From: Anaerolineales bacterium | Lineage (GTDB): Bacteria > Chloroflexota > Anaerolineae > 4572-78 > J111 | Direction: 5' to 3' | Assembly: GCA_015075405.1 (NCBI GenBank) | Contig: JABTUK010000002.1 | Coordinates: 806,001-870,000 of the forward strand | DNA: 64,000 nucleotides | Part shown: positions 23,797 to 32,136 of the stretch, piece after piece | Numbering within the stretch: position 1 is the stretch's first letter | Layout: each line of letters starts with the position of its first letter | The notes under the pieces: generated by a model | Databases searched by the model: none | Told to the model about the DNA's origin: nothing | Seen by the model: only the letters and a program-made list of their open reading frames with translations | Program-made: the position numbers and the translations under genes

Positions 23797-26145
23797 ATGC
23801 TGAAAGAAAATCAATCTAATGGACATCTAAACAGAAGCCGCGGAAACTCACCGCCGCGCCAGATTGCCTTTATTGGCAACTATCTGCCGCGCCAGTGTGG
23901 CATTGCCACCTTTACCACCGACTTGTGCCAGGCGGTTGCCGCCGCATACCCGGAAACAACCTGCTTTACCATCGCCGTGAATGATATACCCACCGGTTAT
24001 AACTATCCTCCCCAGGTCCGCTTTGAGCTGGCCGAACAGGACCTGACTTCTTACCAACGAGCCGCCGATTTCTTAAACGTAAACAATGTTGACCTGGTCT
24101 GTTTGCAGCATGAATACGGTATCTTCGGGGGACCGGCGGGCAGCCACATTTTAGCCTTGCTGCGCGAGTTGCGCATGCCCATCGTTACCACCCTGCACAC
24201 CGTGCTCCGTGAACCGGAGGCGAACCAACGCCGGGTGATGAAGGAGTTAACCAACCTCTCCGACCGGCTGGTAGTCATGAGCCGGCGGGCCTCAGAATTT
24301 TTGCGCGATATTTATCAAGTCTCTGCTGAGAAAATTGATCTGATTCCCCATGGCATTCCCGATGTTGCCTTTGTAGACCCCAATTTCTACAAGGACCAGT
24401 TCGGGGTAGAGGGCAAGCAGGCGCTGCTGACCTTTGGTCTGCTCTCGCCCAATAAAGGCATTGAAAACGTTATCAAGGCCCTGCCAATCATCCTGCGCCG
24501 CCATCCCAACGTGGTCTATCTTATCCTGGGGGCGACGCATCCCCACGTGAAGCGGCATGCGGGCGAGATGTATCGCCTCAGTTTACAGCGGCTGGCCCGA
24601 GAAAGTGGGGTTGAAGAAGCCGTAATTTTTCACAATCGCTTTGTCAGCCTGCAGGAACTGGTCGAGTTCATCGGCGCAGCCGATATCTACCTGACGCCCT
24701 ACCTCAACCCGGCTCAAATCGTCTCCGGCACACTGGCCTATACCCTCGGCGCAGGCAAGGCCGTAGTTTCGACGCCCTATTGGTACGCCGAAGAGTTGCT
24801 GGCCGAGGGGCGAGGGCGGCTGGTTCCCTTTGGCGATCCCCAGGCCATTGCCCGGCAAGTCATTGACCTGCTGGATAACGAAGCCGAGCGCCACGCCATG
24901 CGTAAACGCGCCTACACCTTTGGCCGGGATATGGTCTGGTCTCAGGTAGCCTACGGTTACATGCAGAGTTTTGAACGAGCGCGCCAGGAGCGGCGATTGC
25001 ATCCGCGTCCGGTCTTTGTGGCTCGCCATCTGGGCGACAGCCGGGATGATTTGCCGGCTTTGACGTGGGATCATTTGCTGCGCCTGACCGACGATACCGG
25101 CTTACTTCAACACGCTATTTTCACCGTTCCCAACTACAACGAAGGCTATACCACCGATGATAACGCCCGCGCCTTGGCGTTAACCGTCTTCATCGAAGAA
25201 ATGGAGGGCGAAATGCCGGTGGAGGTAGATCGGCTGGCCTGCCGCTACCTGGCCTTCTTGTGGCATGCCTTTGATCCACAAACCGGACGCTTTCGCAACT
25301 TCATGGCCTATGATCGTCGCTGGTTGGAGGAGGTAGGCTCCGAAGACAGCCACAGCCGGGCCTTGTGGGCATTGGGAACAGTGTTAGGACGCTCTAACAA
25401 CGATGGGCTGCGTGGTCTGGCCGGACGGCTCTTCGACAAAGCGCTCTCGCCGGTGCTGGAATTTACCAGCCCGCGAGCCTGGGCTTTTACCCTGATAGCC
25501 ATTCATGAATACCTGCGTCGCTTCTCCGGCGACCGGGCCGCTCGCCATATTCAAGAAGGGCTGGCCGCACGACTGCTGGATTTGTACCGCCGGCACAGCA
25601 CTGCCGATTGGCCCTGGTTTGAAGGTATTGTCAGCTATGACAACGCCAGCCTACCGCATGCGCTCCTATTGGGTGGTCAAGAATTGGGACAGCCCGAAAT
25701 GATTGATACAGGTCTCAACTCTCTGAGATGGTTAGCCGACATTCAATGCGCTCAACGCGGCCACTTTATCCCTATCGGCAACCAGGGCTTTTATCGCCGG
25801 GGAGAGACAAAGGCCCGCTTCGACCAGCAGCCCATCGAGGCCCAGGCCATGGTTTCGGCCTGCCTCGAAGCTTATCGCCTAACAGACGACCCACGCTGGT
25901 ATCAAGAGGCGCAGCGCGCCTTTGAATGGTTCCTGGGACGCAATGACCTGGGGCTGCCGCTTTATGACTCGGTGACCGGGGGCTGCCGGGATGGCTTGCA
26001 CCCTGACCGGGTGAATCAAAATCAAGGAGCGGAGTCGACCCTGGCCTTTCTGCTGGCGCTGGTCGAAATGCACCTGGCCAAACAGGTTTTGAGCCTGGTT
26101 CGAGATAAAGCGCTGGTCGAACCGCGCCTGTCCCAATTGGCTTAG
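23797..26145 (+). CDS. GT4 glycosyltransferase fused to a C-terminal alpha/alpha-toroid-like domain
   Basis: A 782-residue cytosolic protein. Residues about 20-395 are a GT-B family 4 glycosyltransferase (PRQCGIATFTTDLC near the start, LTFGLLSPNKGIENVIKALP in the middle, and a TPYWYAEELL segment at the nucleotide-sugar site). Residues about 410-775 are helix-rich with repeated Trp/His/Asp motifs (TTDDNARALALT, HSRALWALGTVLG) resembling six-hairpin glycosidase or cellobiose-epimerase folds. Such fusions occur in gene sets for mannosylated glycans. Two enzymes next door (GT4, GH130) support beta-mannoside metabolism. Substrate is inferred. Confidence 0.85.
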   Translation: MLKENQSNGHLNRSRGNSPPRQIAFIGNYLPRQCGIATFTTDLCQAVAAAYPETTCFTIAVNDIPTGYNYPPQVRFELAEQDLTSYQRAADFLNVNNVDLVCLQHEYGIFGGPAGSHILALLRELRMPIVTTLHTVLREPEANQRRVMKELTNLSDRLVVMSRRASEFLRDIYQVSAEKIDLIPHGIPDVAFVDPNFYKDQFGVEGKQALLTFGLLSPNKGIENVIKALPIILRRHPNVVYLILGATHPHVKRHAGEMYRLSLQRLARESGVEEAVIFHNRFVSLQELVEFIGAADIYLTPYLNPAQIVSGTLAYTLGAGKAVVSTPYWYAEELLAEGRGRLVPFGDPQAIARQVIDLLDNEAERHAMRKRAYTFGRDMVWSQVAYGYMQSFERARQERRLHPRPVFVARHLGDSRDDLPALTWDHLLRLTDDTGLLQHAIFTVPNYNEGYTTDDNARALALTVFIEEMEGEMPVEVDRLACRYLAFLWHAFDPQTGRFRNFMAYDRRWLEEVGSEDSHSRALWALGTVLGRSNNDGLRGLAGRLFDKALSPVLEFTSPRAWAFTLIAIHEYLRRFSGDRAARHIQEGLAARLLDLYRRHSTADWPWFEGIVSYDNASLPHALLLGGQELGQPEMIDTGLNSLRWLADIQCAQRGHFIPIGNQGFYRRGETKARFDQQPIEAQAMVSACLEAYRLTDDPRWYQEAQRAFEWFLGRNDLGLPLYDSVTGGCRDGLHPDRVNQNQGAESTLAFLLALVEMHLAKQVLSLVRDKALVEPRLSQLA

Positions 26146-26157
26146 GAGGTTTCCTTG

Positions 26158-27180
26158 ATGCGAATTGGCATGCTCGCGCCAATTTCATGGCGCGTTCCCC
26201 CCCGGCATTATGGGCCGTGGGAACGGGTGGTTTCGCTGCTCACCGAAGGGCTGGTGGCGCGGGGGCTTGACCTGACCCTCTTTGCCACCGCCGATTCGCT
26301 CACCCGGGCCAGGCTGGCGGCGGTCTGCCCGCGCCCCTACTCAGAAGACCCCACCCTTGACCCCAAGGTGTGGGAATGTTTGCACATTGCCCACGCCTTT
26401 GAGCGGGCGGCTGAGTTTGACCTGATCCACAACCATTTTGATTTTCTGCCGCTTTCCTACAGCGGCCTGGCGCAAACGCCGGTGCTGACCACCATCCACG
26501 GCTTTTCTTCGGAAAAGATTTTGCCGGTCTACCAAAAATATAACACTTCCACTTATTACGTGGCTATCAGCAACGCCGACCGCCATCCGAGCCTCGACTA
26601 CGTGGCTACGGTTTATCATGGCATTCCCCTCGACGAATTTACCCTGCGGACGGACCCCGGCGACTATTTGCTCTTTTTCGGGCGCATCCATCCCGACAAA
26701 GGAGTGGTGGAAGCCATTGAAGTGGCCCGCCGGGTGGGACGGCGGCTGATGATGGCCGGGATTATCCAGGATCGCACCTACTTTGACCACCAAGTTGCCC
26801 CCCACCTCGACGGGGATAATATCCGTTACATTGGTTCCGTGGGACCTGAGCAGCGCAATGAACTTCTGGGAGGCGCTTACGCTTTACTCCATCTGATTAA
26901 TTTCGCCGAGCCTTTTGGCTTGAGTCTGATCGAGGCCATGGCCTGCGGCGTCCCGGTCATTGCTTATCCTCGTGGCTCCATCTCGGAGATTATCCGGCAC
27001 GAAGAGACAGGTTTCATTGTGAATGGGCTTGATGAGGCCGTGGCTGCGGTGCAGCACATAAGCGAGCTGGACCGCTCCCGTATCCGCCGCCACGTCGCCG
27101 AAAATTTTAGCCGCGAGCGGATGGTTGATGAGTATATCGAAGTCTACCGGCAAGTGCTGCGTAAATATAACACCTGTTAA
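26158..27180 (+). CDS. GT4 glycosyltransferase
   Basis: A 340-residue GT-B family 4 transferase: N-terminal ISWRVPPRHYGPWERVVSLL acceptor domain, DLIHNHFDFLPLSYSG, LFFGRIHPDKGVVEAIEVAR, and the donor site with the Glu pair in EPFGLSLIEAMACGVPVIAY. The C-terminal part is short but complete. ATG at 26158 follows TTAGGAGG, which overlaps the preceding stop; the in-frame TTG at 26155 is less likely. Likely acts with its neighbours on one oligosaccharide. Confidence 0.9.
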   Translation: MRIGMLAPISWRVPPRHYGPWERVVSLLTEGLVARGLDLTLFATADSLTRARLAAVCPRPYSEDPTLDPKVWECLHIAHAFERAAEFDLIHNHFDFLPLSYSGLAQTPVLTTIHGFSSEKILPVYQKYNTSTYYVAISNADRHPSLDYVATVYHGIPLDEFTLRTDPGDYLLFFGRIHPDKGVVEAIEVARRVGRRLMMAGIIQDRTYFDHQVAPHLDGDNIRYIGSVGPEQRNELLGGAYALLHLINFAEPFGLSLIEAMACGVPVIAYPRGSISEIIRHEETGFIVNGLDEAVAAVQHISELDRSRIRRHVAENFSRERMVDEYIEVYRQVLRKYNTC

Positions 27181-27230
27181 CTTCATGACATTGACTGACA
27201 ACTGATGACTATTCTCAGGAGATATGCCGC

Positions 27231-28676
27231 ATGCAAGTCAAACGAACCGGAATTCTCATCAAACCTAATCCCCGTCGAGTGTTCTTCCGCCCTTTTAACC
27301 CCAGCGGTGAGGGCCGGATCATGAAAATATTAGCTCGAATTATGACCATTCCAGAAGAGGAAGTCGAGCAGCAGCTTCAACAAGTGTTGGCTGAATTTGC
27401 GGAACGTCACCAAAAATTGAGCCAGTTTTTTCTCAAACGTTTTGAACAAGTCCGGCCATATTTGCTGACCGATCAGCCTGTGAGCGAAGCGCGCCGCTTG
27501 CTGATTGGGGCTTACTTTACCCAGGAGTACTCGCTCGAATCGGCGGCGCTGTTCAACCCCGCGATGGTCTGGCATCCCGACCAATCCGACTTGCCGGAGG
27601 GCAGCCGCCGCTTTATCTTGAGCCTGCGGGCCACCGGCGAAGGTCACATCTCCTCGATAACTTTCCGCAGCGGGGTGATTGACGCCGCCCACAATATCAC
27701 CATCAACGAACCAACCCCGTTTGTCACCGCGCCGGAGCTTATACCCAATCCTACCTATGAGAAAGCGCTCTTTGAGCGAAAGCTGTTTGAGCTGGGCTTA
27801 GCGAATGATTTTTCTGAGCGGGTGATGGCCGGCCTGGGCGAATCCTTTACCATGAGCGAACTGGAGGCAGATATTCGCGCCGCCCTACGCCAGAGTCGCC
27901 CGGAGGGGCAAAATCGGGTTACGGCCAAGGGCATGCTCTCGCTGGCTCAATCCAATTACGAAGTTATTTATACCCCCGAGCAGCGTCTTTCCGAGCGAAT
28001 CATCTTCCCTTCCACCCCGGCCGAGATTAACGGCATCGAGGACGCCCGGTTTGTGCAATTTCAGCACGATGATGGCCGGATGACTTATTACGCTACCTAC
28101 ACCGCCTATGATGGGGAAGTCATCTTACCACAGCTATTGGAAACCCCTGATTTTTTGCATTTTGAGATCCATACCCTAAACGGCCCGGCGGTGCAAAATA
28201 AAGGCATGGCCCTTTTCCCCCGTAAAATCAACGGCCTTTATGTGATGCTCTCCCGCCAGGACAACGAAAATATTTTTCTGATGTATTCAGACCAGATTCA
28301 CTTCTGGTATGCCAAAGAGGTCCTACTCAAACCGACCTATCCCTGGGAATTTGTGCAGCTGGGGAATTGCGGTTCCCCGATTGAAACTGAAGCCGGCTGG
28401 CTGGTCCTCAGTCACGGGGTAGGACCGATGCGTAAATACGCTATCGGCGCATTTCTGCTGGATTTACACGATCCGGCTCGTGTCATTGGCCGGCTGCGCG
28501 AGCCGCTCCTCAGCCCTAACATAGATGAACGGGAAGGCTACGTGCCCAATGTGGTTTACAGTTGCGGGGGGTTGATCCATGGCCGCGAATTGATTATTCC
28601 TTATGCTATCTCAGATTATGCCAGTACCTTTGCCACGGTTAATCTTGATGACCTGCTCACTGAATTAACCAAATAA
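27231..28676 (+). CDS. GH130 family beta-mannoside phosphorylase
   Basis: A 481-residue protein with an N-terminal helical extension (about 35-110) and a five-bladed GH130 propeller (about 125-480). Recognisable elements are GIEDARFVQFQ (the Glu-Asp pair that holds the catalytic Asp), LFPRKINGLYVMLSRQD and LVLSHGVGPMRKY. GH130 enzymes phosphorolyse or hydrolyse beta-mannosides such as mannosyl-glucose or mannobiose; the exact linkage cannot be read. It closes a three-gene operon with two GT4 enzymes, so synthesis and turnover of the same glycan are linked. Confidence 0.87.
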   Translation: MQVKRTGILIKPNPRRVFFRPFNPSGEGRIMKILARIMTIPEEEVEQQLQQVLAEFAERHQKLSQFFLKRFEQVRPYLLTDQPVSEARRLLIGAYFTQEYSLESAALFNPAMVWHPDQSDLPEGSRRFILSLRATGEGHISSITFRSGVIDAAHNITINEPTPFVTAPELIPNPTYEKALFERKLFELGLANDFSERVMAGLGESFTMSELEADIRAALRQSRPEGQNRVTAKGMLSLAQSNYEVIYTPEQRLSERIIFPSTPAEINGIEDARFVQFQHDDGRMTYYATYTAYDGEVILPQLLETPDFLHFEIHTLNGPAVQNKGMALFPRKINGLYVMLSRQDNENIFLMYSDQIHFWYAKEVLLKPTYPWEFVQLGNCGSPIETEAGWLVLSHGVGPMRKYAIGAFLLDLHDPARVIGRLREPLLSPNIDEREGYVPNVVYSCGGLIHGRELIIPYAISDYASTFATVNLDDLLTELTK

Positions 28677-28749
28677 TCGCAGGACAAACTAACAGGTTGT
28701 CCTACATTTCCAACTCATTTTAATCACACTCTAATCGTTTTGCCGGCTT

Positions 28750-28778
28750 TTGACACGGTTTGGGAGCTATGCTAAAAT
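28750..28778 (+). promoter_or_regulatory. Strong sigma70 promoter of the FadR-type regulator gene
   Basis: A perfect TTGACA (28750-28755), a 17-nt spacer and TAAAAT (28773-28778). The predicted start near 28785 is about 32 nt before the ATG at 28817 and overlaps the operator, a geometry suited to repression. Confidence 0.8.
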
Positions 28779-28791
28779 GGTCTTACCATTT
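28775..28791. promoter_or_regulatory. GntR/FadR-type operator AAATGGT-CTT-ACCATTT
   Basis: A perfect palindrome with 7-bp arms and a 3-nt centre overlapping the -10 box and +1. It fits the TnGTnnnACnA pattern of FadR-subfamily regulators, so autoregulation is expected. No second perfect copy was noticed before the Mo-hydroxylase genes. Confidence 0.75.
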
Positions 28792-28816
28792 GACCAAATT
28801 CTCCTCCTACAGAATT

Positions 28817-29527
28817 ATGGACAAAACCTTCGAGCCGTTCGCCAAAGATGTCCTCCCAAAAAAAATTGCTACCCGTCTGCTTTCCCTGATTAAAGAAAAA
28901 CATCTCCGGGCAGGTGACAAACTACCGCCCGAGCGTGAACTGGCGGCGATGATGCAGGTCAGCCGGCCCTCGCTGCGGGAGGCGCTGCAAGCCCTGGCCC
29001 TGATGAATATCATCGAAATGCGCCAGGGCGATGGCACCTATGTCACCTCGCTGGAGCCGGAGCTGCTGGTTGAACCCCTCGATTTTGTCTTTTCGCTGGA
29101 TGACTCGACCCTGCTGGAACTTTTTGAAGCCCGCAAGATTGTGGAAGTTGGCCTGGTAGGTCTGGCGGCGCAGCGAATTACGGCTGAAGAAATGGCCGAC
29201 CTGGAATGTTGTTTAGCCAAATCCCTGCAAAGCGCCGACGACCCCGACGCCTTTCTCCTGGCCGACCTGGAACTCCATAAAAAAATTGGCCTGGCCGCCC
29301 GCAATCCAATTATGCAGCGTTTTATGGACTCGATCAGCCAACTTGGCCGGGTGAGCCGCGCCAGAACCACCCATATTCCCGGCCTGACCCAACAGAGCGC
29401 CGAAGATCACCGGGCCATTGTGGCTGCGCTCAAAAACCACGATGTGGAGGCGGCCCGCCAGGCCATGCTGCAACATTTAGACAGTGTTGAACGACGACTC
29501 AAAGATTTGGTTTCGTCGCAAAAATGA
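28817..29527 (+). CDS. FadR/GntR-family transcriptional regulator
   Basis: A 236-residue repressor: winged helix-turn-helix (about 12-72) with the signature GDKLPPERELAAMMQVSRPS and a wing ending RQGDGTYV, then an all-helical FCD effector domain (about 85-225) with metal/ligand His residues (LELHKKIG, DHRAIVAAL). I start it at ATG 28817 (MDKTFEPF) because an upstream in-frame start would lie before its own promoter's -10 box. It probably controls the downstream catabolic genes; the effector is likely the pathway's carboxylate substrate. Confidence 0.9.
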   Translation: MDKTFEPFAKDVLPKKIATRLLSLIKEKHLRAGDKLPPERELAAMMQVSRPSLREALQALALMNIIEMRQGDGTYVTSLEPELLVEPLDFVFSLDDSTLLELFEARKIVEVGLVGLAAQRITAEEMADLECCLAKSLQSADDPDAFLLADLELHKKIGLAARNPIMQRFMDSISQLGRVSRARTTHIPGLTQQSAEDHRAIVAALKNHDVEAARQAMLQHLDSVERRLKDLVSSQK

Positions 29528-29594
29528 CCGGGGACCGGAGACCGAAGACCGGCGCTTTCTATTGTTCCCAGTCTCCCGTCCTCCGTCTCCGGTC
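29526..29594. repeat. Micro-repeat hairpin, word GACCGGAGACC
   Basis: The left arm GACCGGGGACCGGAGACC (29526-29543, continuing to 29552) faces an inverse CAGTCTCCCGTCCTCCGTC array ending CCGGTC (29594). It begins inside the regulator's stop codon (TGA) and ends 13 nt before the next ATG. The word is shared with 30047 and 42778. Confidence 0.85.
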
Positions 29595-29607
29595 AATGGT
29601 TTACCTT

Positions 29608-30048
29608 ATGAAAATCGCCAACCACTACACCTTTACCGTACCCAGAGAACGCATCTGGCCTTTGATTTATGATCCGGCGGCGCTGGCGGGCTTGATCCCC
29701 GGCTGCGAAAAGCTGGAGCAGGTCAGCCCCGACGAGTATCGCGGCCAAATCCAACTCCGGCTGCCGGCAGTGGTGGGTACATACCAAACCTACGTAAAAC
29801 TGGTCGAACGCGAAGAACCGAATTATTGTCTTTTTGAAGGTGAAGTGAGCGGCGCGCCCGGTTCTGTCAAGGGCACAGCCTCCTTCAAATTAGAGTCTAT
29901 CAGTGAGGCTGAGACTTTGATGACTTACGAAGGCCAGGGCGTTATCAGCGGCCCGCTGGGCCAGTTAAATTCACGTTTTATTGAAGGCATTGCCAACACC
30001 CTGATCAAGCAGGGGTTGCACAAGTTGAATCAGCAAGCGCAAGAATGA
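29608..30048 (+). CDS. CoxG-like SRPBCC protein
   Basis: A 146-residue protein of the CO dehydrogenase subunit G / SRPBCC (START-like) family: MKIANHYTFTVPRERIWPLI start, then DPAALAGLIPGCEKLEQVSP (about 16-35), and the typical MTYEGQGVISGPLGQLN near the end. CoxG-like proteins help mature or recruit molybdenum hydroxylases and accompany their genes, as here. No Shine-Dalgarno is obvious, since the upstream bases are a repeat hairpin. An ATG at 29596 four codons earlier is possible. Confidence 0.87.
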   Translation: MKIANHYTFTVPRERIWPLIYDPAALAGLIPGCEKLEQVSPDEYRGQIQLRLPAVVGTYQTYVKLVEREEPNYCLFEGEVSGAPGSVKGTASFKLESISEAETLMTYEGQGVISGPLGQLNSRFIEGIANTLIKQGLHKLNQQAQE

Positions 30049-30110
30049 CCGGAGACGGGAGACCGAAGACCGGGGATATTGCTCCGGTCTCCCGTCTCCG
30101 GTCCCCGGTC
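30047..30110. repeat. Micro-repeat hairpin, word GACCGGAGACC
   Basis: GACCGGAGACGGGAGACCG and following units (30047-30074) face the inverse CCGGTCTCCCGTCTCCGGTC array (30083-30110). It starts on the coxG-like stop codon. It is one of three loci with this word. Confidence 0.85.
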
Positions 30111-30140
30111 GGGATATTTTGAGATAATCTGGAGGCACTT

Positions 30141-30809
30141 ATGCCCCGCATCGTTGACTTATCCGTCGAAATCGGCGAGGCCACACTCAGCCCGCCGTCG
30201 GTTAACCAGCAGCTCAAGCTGACCAGTTTTCATCGCGGCCCCGGCTTCTGGCAGGCCAGCAAGGTGGAAATGGTGCTGCACACCGGTTCGCACGTGGATT
30301 TTACCAAGCACGTCCAGGCCGACGGCGAAACCGCCGCCGATGTCTCGCTCGACCGGGTCTTTGGCCAGGCCCTGGTGGTGGATTTGAGCTTTGCCCAGGC
30401 CAATCACCAAATTTCGGTGGCGGATATGGAAGCGCACGCCCAGATGGTCCAAAAAGGGGATATTGTGCTGGTCCGCACCGATTGGACCGAGAAGCAGTGG
30501 GGTAACTTTCCCACCTACTACCTGGAGTCGCCCTACTGCGCCCCCGAAGCGGCCCAATGGCTGATTGATCGCGGGGCCAAAGCCATCGGCTTTGACTGCT
30601 TCAGCGAATACTGCGCCCGCCTGCCCGACTTCACCTCGGAGGAGTTTATCATCCATAAAATTATCCTGGAAAATGGGGCCATTTTGATGCAGCAGTTGAC
30701 CAACTTCTCCCAACTACCCGTTGGCCGCCGTTTTCAATTTTTCGCTCCTTTCATTAAAATGAGGGGGGCGGAGGGATCGCCGGCGCGGTTTTTTGCGTTG
30801 CTTGAGTAA
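30141..30809 (+). CDS. Cyclase family protein (kynurenine formamidase-like metal hydrolase)
   Basis: A 222-residue metal-dependent hydrolase of the cyclase superfamily. The motif HTGSHVDFTKH (about 49-59) supplies the usual His and Asp metal ligands, and the late His/Glu region (SEEFIIHKIILENGAI) is also present. Relatives are kynurenine formamidase and isatin hydrolase, which open amide or lactam bonds. Placed between CoxG and the Mo hydroxylase genes, it may act on the hydroxylated N-heterocycle. ATG at 30141 follows CTGGAGG. The stop codon lies in the left arm of the next repeat element. Confidence 0.85.
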   Translation: MPRIVDLSVEIGEATLSPPSVNQQLKLTSFHRGPGFWQASKVEMVLHTGSHVDFTKHVQADGETAADVSLDRVFGQALVVDLSFAQANHQISVADMEAHAQMVQKGDIVLVRTDWTEKQWGNFPTYYLESPYCAPEAAQWLIDRGAKAIGFDCFSEYCARLPDFTSEEFIIHKIILENGAILMQQLTNFSQLPVGRRFQFFAPFIKMRGAEGSPARFFALLE

Positions 30810-31271
30810 CAAGTAGCAGGGTAGCAGGTAGCAGGGTAGCAAAAGAGAGAGAAGTGTATGTCCAGTTATGAAGACTCAGAGCTTTATAAATTGGCTAAGC
30901 AAATGGCGGTTGAGATTCATAAGATGACGCTGGACGAACTCCCAAAATTTGAGATGTATGAGCAAGGTTCTCAAATTCGCCGTTCCAGCAAATCTATTGT
31001 TGCCAATTTCGTTGAAGGGTACGGGCGGCGGCATTACAAAGCTGATATATCAAGTTCATGACTTACGCCCTTGCTTCTTGTGATGAGACAAAAGCTCACT
31101 TGGAGTTATTGCACGAAACTGGCTCACTGTCTCCCGAAAGATTTCAATATTTTTACGGCAATTATCGTAAAATCGGCGCAATGCTCTACAATTTACGCCA
31201 ATCCGTCATAAGCGGACACGCAAACTAACATTTAATCTGCAACCCTGCTACTCTGCTACCTTGTTACTCTG
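30804..31271. mobile_element. Micro-repeat inverted element carrying a four-helix-bundle gene
   Basis: The left arm is an array of the GTAGCAGG word from GAGTAACAAG to GGTAGC (30804-30840). The right arm, CCCTGCTACTCTGCTACC followed by TTGTTACTC (31243-31269), is its inverse complement over about 30 nt. Between them is only the S23-type gene. The left end overlaps the cyclase stop codon; the right end is 10 nt before the next Shine-Dalgarno. The layout resembles 23S rRNA intervening sequences, which have paired arms around a four-helix-bundle ORF, but here it is between protein genes. Confidence 0.65.
30858..31228 (+). CDS. Four-helix-bundle protein, S23/IVS type (one frameshift)
   Basis: The start [20 protein letters not shown] and the segment [20 protein letters not shown] are diagnostic of the 23S rRNA intervening-sequence / Avd-like four-helix-bundle family. 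The reading breaks near 31045 (GATATATC) and resumes in another frame from about 31050 ([19 protein letters not shown]) to the stop at 31228. Restoring one T gives a normal protein of about 123 residues. Avd-type relatives bind nucleic acid or reverse transcriptase; no such partner lies nearby. Start ATG 30858 follows GAGAGAGAAG. Confidence 0.75.
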
Positions 31272-31294
31272 ATTTCACCAAAGGAGGTGTCAAT

Positions 31295-32134
31295 GTGTCT
31301 GTAAAAGAATACTTTCTGCCTCAATCATTAACTGAGGCGACCGGACTGCTGGCTAAACATGGCCCTTCGCTGCTGGTCATGGCCGGTGGAACAATTGCCA
31401 TGCCGCTGATCAACGAGGGCGTTTCCATGCCCGAACGGGTCATGGGGCTACGCCAGGCCGGTCTCAACTACGTTAACCGTAGCAACGGCACGGTGGCGAT
31501 TGGCGCAACCACCACGTTAACCCAAATTTTGGGGGTGGAAGCCTTGCCCCTGCTCCAAACTGCCGCCGACAATGCCGGAAGCTGGTCCATCCGCAATATG
31601 GGTACGATTGGCGGCAACATCTTTGCCCCGCCGCCCGCCGGCGATGTGGCCGTCGCCCTGCTGGCCCTGGATGCCCAGGTCAAATTGGTCAGCCAGAGCG
31701 GCGAACGGCTGCTGCCGCTGGCCGATTTCTACACCGGCTTTATGACCAACGTGCTGGAACCGGGCGAACTGCTGGCCGAAATTCAAGTACCGGCGGCTGC
31801 CGGTCAAACTGCCTACCTCAAGTATGGCCGCAAACACGCCGTTACCCCCGCCATTGTGACCGCCGCCGCCCGCGTGGTTTTGGACGGTGGGCAAGTTAAG
31901 GAAGCACGGCTGGCCCTGAACGGCGTCGGGCCGCACCCGCTGCGGGCCAAACAGGCCGAAGCGGCGCTGGTGGGTTCGGCGCTGACCCCCGACTCGATTG
32001 CGGCGGCGGCCCAGGCGGCCAGCGCCGAGTGCGACCCCTTCACCGATGCGATTGCCAGCGAGTGGTACCGGCGCAAGATGGTCGGGGTGTATGTCAAGCG
32101 GGCGCTTTATCAAATTGCCGGATTGGAGGTTTAA
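31295..32134 (+). CDS. Molybdenum hydroxylase FAD-binding subunit (CoxM/NdhF-like)
   Basis: A 279-residue medium subunit of a xanthine dehydrogenase-family enzyme. It has the two FAD-binding motifs GGTIAMPLIN (about 31-40, a variant of AGGTDL) and TIGGNIFAPPPAGD (about 105-118), then the CO-dehydrogenase flavoprotein C-terminal domain (about 175-275). It passes electrons from the Fe-S subunit to the acceptor. The GTG at 31295 is preferred: AAAGGAGGTG lies just upstream and the overlapping ATG at 31293 hits an immediate stop. The next gene starts 3 nt after the stop. Confidence 0.9.
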   Translation: MSVKEYFLPQSLTEATGLLAKHGPSLLVMAGGTIAMPLINEGVSMPERVMGLRQAGLNYVNRSNGTVAIGATTTLTQILGVEALPLLQTAADNAGSWSIRNMGTIGGNIFAPPPAGDVAVALLALDAQVKLVSQSGERLLPLADFYTGFMTNVLEPGELLAEIQVPAAAGQTAYLKYGRKHAVTPAIVTAAARVVLDGGQVKEARLALNGVGPHPLRAKQAEAALVGSALTPDSIAAAAQAASAECDPFTDAIASEWYRRKMVGVYVKRALYQIAGLEV

Positions 32135-32136
32135 CT

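Noticed and set aside
28760-28816. Upstream start for the FadR-type regulator
   Set aside because: It lies before the -10 box of the gene's own promoter, so it could not be in the transcript.
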